A program made the translations under genes and the position numbers. Below the pieces are notes generated by a model. It was not told the origin of the DNA and made no database searches. It saw only the letters and a list, made by a program, of their open reading frames with translations. From Polydactylus sextarius (taxonomy: Eukaryota > Chordata > Actinopteri > Polynemidae), in contig CM028909.1 of assembly GCA_016801845.1 (NCBI GenBank), forward strand, positions 23,890,813-23,954,812: a stretch of DNA of 64,000 nucleotides. The letters run 5' to 3'. Position 1 is the first letter of the stretch. Each line of letters begins with the position of its first letter. Positions 42,401 through 51,400 of this stretch are shown in pieces.

Positions 42401-45400
42401 GGGCTTTAGTGAAGAGAGGGAGCAGGTGAAGGAGACAGAAAGTAGACAAGGAGGAAGGAAAAAGAGAGATTTGAAGAGAAGTGAGAGAAAGAATGTGTAA
42501 ACTGGAAGGAAAACAAGGAAACGTGAGAGGTAACGCAACATCAAAACGATGGAGGAAAAGGGCAGAGGCAGTGAAGAAAGGACAGAGTCGTGGGAGGTCA
42601 CAGACAGAGGGAGAGAGATGAGAGAACACAAACATCGAGGAAGGAGACGAGGGAGAAGGACAGAAAGAGACAATAAGAAAATCACGTCAGGCAGAAAAAT
42701 CAAAGAGACGATCAGAGGAGAGAAAAACAAAAATATGGAAAAACACAGGGCAGAAGCCTATCAGACGAGTGTTGAAGAAACACTAGTCTATTCGAGAAAC
42801 ACACAAACCCTTTACTGACACACTTACTGTCATTGTTTTGCAGCAAGATAGCCAGGATTTCACTGCAGTACAGCTTGTTAGCATCAAACGGCATCTTTGC
42901 CTGAGACAAGAGAGAGGAGACTGTATAAGACTCAATTAGACAAACACTGTTCTCCAGACATATATCCTTCAACAAAATATACATTTTAACCATCAGATAA
43001 GATTATGCTTAATGTATTATACAGTGTGGTCAGATAAAGCAACAACAAATCTTTCAATCTACAGTTTATCTTAAAAACCACTGAAGTGTGTTCACTGGTA
43101 ACTATGTTTTCCCCATTAAATATGTGCCTGACCATGTGTGGTATAAATGAAAAAGGAACCTGATGAGTTATTTTCAAGCTCTGCATCTGTGTCAGTTGGA
43201 TGAAAGTCTGTGTTTTTAATTTTCTCAAGAAACTCTTAAAAAGTAAAGGAACAGACAGAGATTTCTGGATTCATAGTGAGATGACATTACTGCAGCTACC
43301 ATTTATTTCAATCAACTCATCTCAATATTATTTTCTTGATTTAAGTGTGCATATCACAGTTTAATAATCCAATTCAATGATACAAAATTAAAAAAAATTA
43401 ATAATTCAGCATAATCTTAAAACACAAGATAAAATTCAGAAGCTTTAATTTAATATTAGAAATGCGTGCTTTCAACTGATCAATTCAAAGAGATACAAAT
43501 TATTTTATGTCCATCAACTAATCAATGAACTGACTAATTATTGCAGCTCTAAAATGACTTTACCACGTTCTTACCTTAATTCTCTTGAGCAGCCACTGCA
43601 TGAGTCCCTGTTGAGCTGCCTCCGCACACAGACCTGGTCTGAACTCTGCCATATTTTCTATAATAGCTGGAAAAGATGATAAAATATCACAATGTGTCAC
43701 CGAAAACTATCAGCTCCGAGATGTTTCTTTTGCTGACACTTACAATTTCTGATGCAATATTTGAGGATAAGATAACTCTAACAACCAGATCAATGCTGAT
43801 ATTGGATCAGGTATTGGTGTTTTTACCCAGTACCACTTAGTTTAGCAACTGAACATATCCTTGACAGATACTATGCAAACACACTTTGAAGGACGACAAC
43901 AGTGAAATCTTTTTATGGGGGGTTCATCTGGTTTCTGTCCCAGCTTTTTCTAATATCATCAGAAAGCTGTCTCTGCCACATGATATCTCTATCGGAGCAG
44001 ACTGCAGCAGAAGGTGAAGGGACTGGGAAACTAAGAGGGAGGAAAGACGTGAGAAAAAAAACAGAGAGATGTAAAAAGAGGTGGGAAGATGAGCCAAAGG
44101 AGGAGGGGTGCAAAGCTCATGGAACCAGGGAGCTGAGGATTGAGAGAATTAAGAATTGTAACAAGAGCATAAAAAGGAGTAGAGGCAGTTGAAAGAAAAT
44201 GAAAAAGAAATGAGCCAAAAAATACAAAAGAGCAACATCTGGACAGAGGGGCTATAGATGATAGAGAAATGTTGAGAAAAAGAAACAGAAGAAAAGATGG
44301 AAAGGAGGGTGCAGAGAGAGTGAGGGCCTTTATCGGTGATTCAGACAGACTGCATCCTGGAGGACAGCAGACTCAGAGCAGAGAGCAGCCAAGGCAGACA
44401 AAAGGCTTATTCAAGCTCGGAAAGCTCCCCTGACAACGCACGCCACGCACGAACACACGCACACACACACTCACACAAGCTTGAATAAAGGATGCACAAG
44501 CTCTCTTCCCTCAATATGGCAAACACACACACCTAAACAGCCCTCTGGACACTCAGCCTCAATCTGGCAACAAAGGGAAAAAAATCATCTCAGCGGACTC
44601 ATTCAACACAAAAAGAGCTGAGAGGCAGAAAAGTCAGGTTCATGCGAAATACAGAGACCATGACCTCTCAAACTATCTGCTGGCCCGTAGCCTCTCCTCG
44701 ACACCAAGTCTACATTTAAACCTGTCAAATTTGTCCATGCAACAAACTGATTCTAACTGTGTAACCTACATGTTTAACTTAAAAGACTTCAATCATTTAA
44801 ATAATAAATAAACTCCCAGTAAGTGTTTCCTGTTTGCCAAAAACCTTTAAATGGCAGTGACATCGTCTCACATGCTGTCACTGAAAAAGAAGTTTAGGAC
44901 ACTTGGCAGCAGAGGGACAGAGTGATAAAGCTCCAGGAATACAAACAAAGTTTGTCTACGTCCTCTGTAATGTCAAACCCAAGTCCACGAGGACTTCCTG
45001 TCACTGTACTCCCCAAAGCCCTAACACAGGGTCATACACACCTTAAAAAGCAGACCTCCCTCTGGAAGAGCCTGTCATGTATAAAAGACTAAAAACGACA
45101 AGTTTGATCAGTTACGCTTGCTCTGAATATTCAAACGTTAGTTAGTTGCTATTTTTATCCAAGTGTTTTTTTTAATCATGTTCAGTATAGAAACATAGAA
45201 ATGTGTGGTGATAAATCTGTGGTGATATTCGTCCCAGGTTTGTCCCAGACATTCGTCCCACGTTTTGATCCTGAGTGAACGTGAAGCTGTGCAGCCACTG
45301 AAAGCATCTTCACATCCAAATGCTGAGACATAAGGTCGCATGTTGGGCTCAGTAACCTTGTGTTTCAGCAATAAGGAAAAGGTTTGACTTCATTATTTTG

Positions 45401-48400
45401 ACATTTAACTGTACCATGAAAAATGTCTGACCAGTTTTCCATAATACCCTGTTGAGAATTATTGAAAGCTGATATGTGATGACACAAGAACGTAAGAGAC
45501 AAAACTAGAAAACTGACTGAATTCATATACTCTACCTCCAAATTCAACTCTGCAATTAATGAGAAATACATCTAGAATAAAAATAAAACAGGCCTATCAC
45601 CTCATAGTTGTACATCGCTGCTAACCAGTTCAGTCACAGCTCATTTGTGCATTGAATCATTTGTGCATTGAATCATTCAACACAATTCGACCTCTGACTA
45701 CCAATATCAAATCAACTCATCCTTGAGTCCAGATGAACATTTTTATCACTTGAAAGGACACCCTCACGGTGTTCTTGACATAGAGCATGAACAGCCCAAA
45801 AATATAAAGACACAGAACACGCTGTTATTGGTTCACAGTATGTAACGTTATAGGAAATACTAGCATTAAAATACTGAAACAAATATACAGCATATGACAA
45901 TGATGTGGGGATGTGTTAATATAAATAAATTAAACTTTGTTATTGTTGACAGTACTCTCTCTCAGCATGAACACTAAAGCCTCAGTATGTCTCCTTACCC
46001 AGTGTGTTGTAGATACCGTCGGCCTCCTCTTTCACCTGCTCATCCAGCCGCTCCATATTCTGCACCAACAAAGCCACCACCTGCCCCTCCAACTACACAC
46101 AGAGACACAAAGTAAGAGCTCTGACACATTTTTTTAAGGATTTTTTTTGGGCATTTTTTTGCCTTTAATCAGAGATAGTGTAGAGAGACAGGAAAAAGGG
46201 AGGAGAGTGGGGGAAGGACACGCAGGAAAGGTCGACTCAGTCGGGACTCGAACCGGCAAACAGCAGCACGGCGTATACGCCAACGTGGTGCACCTTAGCC
46301 ACTCTGTCATCCAGGCGCAGTTCTGACACCAACTTAAACACATCATGACTGAGGCAAATCCTCCAGGGCTGAAAGACTTCATTCCTCTACACAGGTGTTA
46401 TAAAACCCTCTAAAAGTGTTTTCATCACCTAATAAATTTGAAGTTAATGGTCTGTGTGCAGCTAAGGTAGAAAGTCAATATTGTGTTAAGTTTACTATAA
46501 AACTTCATAACTGAACTGCACAGTTTTACAAACACTTACAAAATCCAAGAAGTAAATTCACCATTAATAGAGATTAATACAAGCTTTCCACATTAATACA
46601 ATTTTAACAAAACTTTTTTCAACTTTCCCCCGCTCTATGTGAAACCTGTCAAATAAAGAATTATCTTTAAATTTTATGGCAGGATGTGATGTGTAAGAGA
46701 AAAACTGACTCATTTCAAACTCAAAGAGAAAAAAATGCAGAGGAATGTGCGGTTGACAGTGAAGTTTCACTTTTAAGCCATAGTCTTGGCAAAAAGAAAT
46801 GCGCTTCCTGCCTGAGCTCCTCTGAACACGTCCAAGTGTTATCAGTCAAGTCAAGATTGGAGACTCATAACCAAACAGAGCTGGCGGGGGTGCCGACCGG
46901 CTGGATAAAAGTACAATTACAGATGAAAGAAGACGGACAGTCGACACAGATTTATGAGTCACTGGAGACTGTCGTGGATCATTTTGATTCATCTTATCAA
47001 GGATACCACCTGGCCTTCTGGCAGCAAGGACACACAAGCTGGAGGCATTACAGCAAAGAGGAAAGACAAATGGATTCAACCAACCTTCCCTGCCCTGAAA
47101 ACATTTCCCCTGGATGCTGCTGTAAAGAAGAGTGCACTTTATGGGCGCTCCATTGCATGGTAAATGAACTGCATTTATATAAGATATAATACCTTTATCC
47201 TTAGAGCATTACTACGCAATCTGAGCTGCTGTCTTACCCACTTTCACAGGAGCTTTTGTCAAGGTGTTTGACAGTCATTCTGTCAAATACTAAGCAGCCC
47301 ACTATCCAACAGAAAAAGAAGCTTCATCATGCTCTAATGTATACCACTTAATATACTGCACATCACAGCATACCTTAACTGTCCAACTTTCACTGAGCTA
47401 CTGAATTTAAAAGTAAAATATAAAATGTAGTCAGCTTGCTCAAACACCCCTGAGACCTCAGACAAACAGGTGTGGTGGGAAACAGCCACCAGTATCCCTG
47501 ATGAATGCCACTGGGATGTAGCCTGGCACAAAACTTGACGCGTTCAAGCCAACAGATTCTTTGATGAAGTGTCATGAGGGCAGCAGTGAAGGAACTGTGG
47601 GCTGAACTATTCTTTCATCCACTATAGGTATATCACACAGCATTGTCTGACCTTTGTGTGTGTCACTCTAAATGCCAAAAAAAAATCCTCAGGAGGCATC
47701 AAAACCAACTCCGGTTTAGCACAAGACAGGCTCAACATCAAAAAAACAGAGAGGGATAAATAAACTAAGAGTGGGTGAGACAAAGAGAGAGGATCTTAAA
47801 CTTAAACCTGATGCTAAGACACAAGGCTCACAAAGGTGACAAAAGAAAAGTTTGAGGCATCCAAAGTTTAGTGCTGTTTGCCCTTGACTAACTCCTTGAC
47901 AATTAAATATTAAATTCATTTAAAGAATCAAAATGAGTTTTCACCTCGTCTTTGTTGAAGAACGGTTCCACCCACACTCAGGAACATGTGAAAAGTGATA
48001 GAAATTCTGAACATCTCCTTTTCATAGAAATTCCTCTTTTAGAAATGTCACTAGAAAATGGCTCAATTTCAAAAACGGTTGTTTGTGACATCAAATGTAT
48101 CTCACTGCCCCCCCACTCTGACTCTATTCCCTCCCCTTCAAAGGTGATTAGCTGTAAAAAGATGATCTGTCCGTGTTCTAAAGCCGATGAAGTTACATTT
48201 GAGAGGCAGTGAAGGAGCCAATCAGTGTCAAGTGCTTGCATTTCATAATGAGGTTGACAGTTAAGCCTGAAAAGATGCCAAATAGGTGAAAAACAACACG
48301 TTTGAAACTCCTATCCTAACATATCTTTCTGAGAGGTTTTTCTGAAGCTTCTGAGGCGTTACACATCCAACCAACATTTTATTGTGTATATGTCACATCA

Positions 48401-51400
48401 CAGAACGAGGATCAAAACTCTGTTCATTCATTCTCTGTCACCTTTAAGTGGAACAAAACCTGTAACTGATATACAGTCTAAAACGATGCAAATATGTTGA
48501 ATTAATAATTGTTAAACAAAGGCAGAAAATGATTATATAATATCAATATACAGTGTCGGATGCAGACAGACACTGGTCTGAAGGTGCATCATAGCATCAT
48601 ATCCAAAACAGCCAATGACTCAAAATGTCAGCATGCATTTCAGGTGACAAGAGCCGACTCAAGCCTCGCTTTTGACTTTTTGACTCGTTAATAAAGAAAC
48701 AAAGGAATCAATCGACTCTGCCTGGTTTCAATGCCAAAGCCCAGAAAACTTTAGTATTGACTCCACAAAGTGCTGCTTCATCACTATCACCAAGGACTGA
48801 TGTAAAATCCTGAACTCACCAGAGCATCTATGAGCACCTCAGCTCCCTCCTCACTCTCGTGGAGTGTGTCGATATCTGTCAGCTCCTGCAGCAGGTCCAC
48901 CACTGCTATGGCCACATGTGGTTCAGGCTAAGGACAATAAGCTCACGCTGTGTGAGTTGTCGGGAATAAATCACAACTTAGCGTCCTTGTTGTTTTTAAT
49001 GCGTTGATTTTCATTTAAACCAATTCTCTTTTTTATGTTGCTGGAGGACAGGAGCAGGAGGAATCTACCTGGTATCTACTACAATAATTAGTTCATGATG
49101 ATTAAGAAAAGCAAGCACTGCAGTGCAAGAGTGCAGCTCGTTTTTGGACAACAATAGAGCTATATGGTACAAACAGAAATAAAGAATATAAGACTCAATG
49201 CCGGCATATAATTGTTTAAAGGATATCAGTGTTTTCATGACTCAGGAGGCCCAGCAGCGAGTGGACGGCATTAAGCTCCACCAGCAGATGGTAGAGATCA
49301 GGCATCGTGGCAATCACATGCATTTCCTGGATAATGTCGTTCAGATCCAGCTCTGACTCCATGAACCTGGTTTAAACAGCAAGATATTTTACTTAGCAGG
49401 TTAGCAGTCTATGTTGACATTAATTTCAAAGTGCAGTACATGAATTTAGTTGTTAGTTTTAGAGAATGGAGGTGCCATGCAACTGAACATGCTCCATTTT
49501 TTGACAAGACTTTCTTGTGTTGAAAACATGTCTTACAATTTTGACAGTCTTACTCAACAGTGTATCTCATGAAAAAGGGACATTCGGTGGTAAACGAGGC
49601 ATGCAGTAAAAATTTACCACAATGTTTAACCCACTAACAGATTTTTTTTGTTGTTGTTGTTTTGTTTTTTGTAGAAAAAAAACATCCAATTTGACCAAGA
49701 AACAACTGACACAGTCGGCTATCAGTAACTTACTTCTCTGGACTGTCTGGAAATTTAATCCTCAGTTCTTGATTTTTGTAGGATCTTTTCTCGAAGGTCA
49801 AGATCATTTTCTTCACTGAACTCTCGTCCACCGGCTCTGCCTGTTTGATTAGTATGAGGAGGAGACAGAAACAGAACAGATGAAAGACAGAAGGACAGAT
49901 ATTTTTTAAGCATCGTTAGAAGCAACTGCTTCAAAACAAAACACCAGGATTATGGTGTAAAAAAGATGTTGAGCTTATAAAAAGAGTTTGTAATTCTAAA
50001 TCAACCTTTGAGAGACTGTAAAATAATTATGTGTGAGAAATTCAAGTTAAGATTTGCAGAGAAGACTTTTATTTGTACAAAGTCTGGAATTGTTTGTGAA
50101 CATCATTTTACAAAATCTAAAAAATCTTATTTTGACCCTAATTTGAACCTATTCACTATCACCCTATTTATATGAGGACAGCAGAATAACGTGAACTTTT
50201 CTGCAATCAGGGGGAAAGAGTGCATTTCACTGGGAAGCCAGTGGTGGACCTCCTGATGGTTTAAAAGCCTATGAGTTGGACAGATAATGACAGGTTAGGA
50301 AATTACAACTGTCTGACATTATGGAACAGGGCAGCACTTTTCTCTGGGTAGCTCTTGACACAGTGAATATTTGAAAGGGCTGCACTGTAGGATACTAAGA
50401 ACAGGGTAATAGAGGTGCAGTTTTCTAATGTACTACATAATATGGCAATACAGCTACTAACAAGGAATCACCACAGCAAGTTGCAATCCAGATGTTTCTC
50501 CTTCTTTTTTTCTTTTTTTCCATCAACTATGTTCTTTTGTCATCCTTCACGTCTGAATTCAGAAGCCACTTGGGTCGAGAGAACAGATTATGAATTTGCA
50601 GGCCTAAATAACTTATCCTGAACTTAAATCTGAGGCATGATCACATTGATCTTGGTCACACTCAGTTTGCCTCCCTCGCATGAATTAAATGTGATAATAA
50701 CACAGAAGTAAAGACAAACATTTGACACCTCCTTATGCTCAACTTTAAACAGACACAACCTCTAAAAATATTGCCCATTTATGTATAAAGTATGTACACA
50801 CTTACAGAGGCAATGCAGAGGAGCTCAACACAAACTGTGCACATACACACAAAATACACAAGACTTCTTGAAATGAGGCCATTCTCTGAAGGTTTCTCTT
50901 TATATCTGAATGTGAGACAGACTCGGTTAAGCCCTTGATTTCACTACCCATGCAGCAGTTTAAGCTGGATTTCTGCATAAAGCAAAGAGTTTATTGGAGT
51001 CTCAAGACCTGATTTATAGTTCTGTGTTGGATTTCTCCCATTTTGTCATTTTGTGATACAACCAATGAAAGGAAGCTTCTTTTTGTTTTATTACTTAATA
51101 TGAAACCATCACAGTTTATGTGATTTCACTTACTGTGATAGAAGATAGTGAGAACAGAGTTTAAAGTGGAGTTGATTTTGTTAAATATGTTACTGAAAAG
51201 AAGAGCTCGCTCTTTTTTTTTTATCCTCACATTGTCCCCACTCAAAAATCTCTGTTTTCACAGATTGACCATGTTCAATGGAAAGAAAGCAACGCAGTAA
51301 AAACACACACACATTGATGTGTGTTGCAAAACATCACATCACTTTCACTGCTCTACGGTCGCTGATCAACTTTTGATAAATGTTCACCTGTTATGTCATC

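Larger units (their letters stand above)
46093..48819 (-). other. ctnnbl1: ctnnbl1 intron 5 (2727 bp)
   Basis: GT-AG intron carrying a tRNA-derived SINE (46128-46321) beside the exon 6 acceptor and a full-length MITE copy (47922-48447). A 167-codon open frame at 46686-47189 on the plus strand has no recognisable similarity and is probably chance. Confidence 0.85.

Noticed and set aside
42257..42730. 157-codon Leu/Ser/Phe-rich minus-strand frame resembling a membrane protein
   Set aside because: It comes from a purine-rich tract read on the pyrimidine strand. The hydrophobic run is a composition artefact.
46240..46321. Possible tRNA gene (A-box-like and B-box motifs)
   Set aside because: The body continues into a CT-rich region and AAAGGC-type tail with a target duplication, so it is a tRNA-derived SINE. 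A cloverleaf is not supported.
46686..47189. 167-codon plus-strand open frame in intron 5
   Set aside because: Longest non-exonic frame besides transposon relics, but it has no family motif and no convincing splice partners, and it lies antisense in an intron. Length alone is compatible with chance over 64 kb.
49218..49240. A GT-AG alternative or sequencing error for the exon 4/5 junction
   Set aside because: The nearest upstream GT would delete conserved residues. Donor, branch site and AC acceptor all fit the U12 class, so an error is unlikely.
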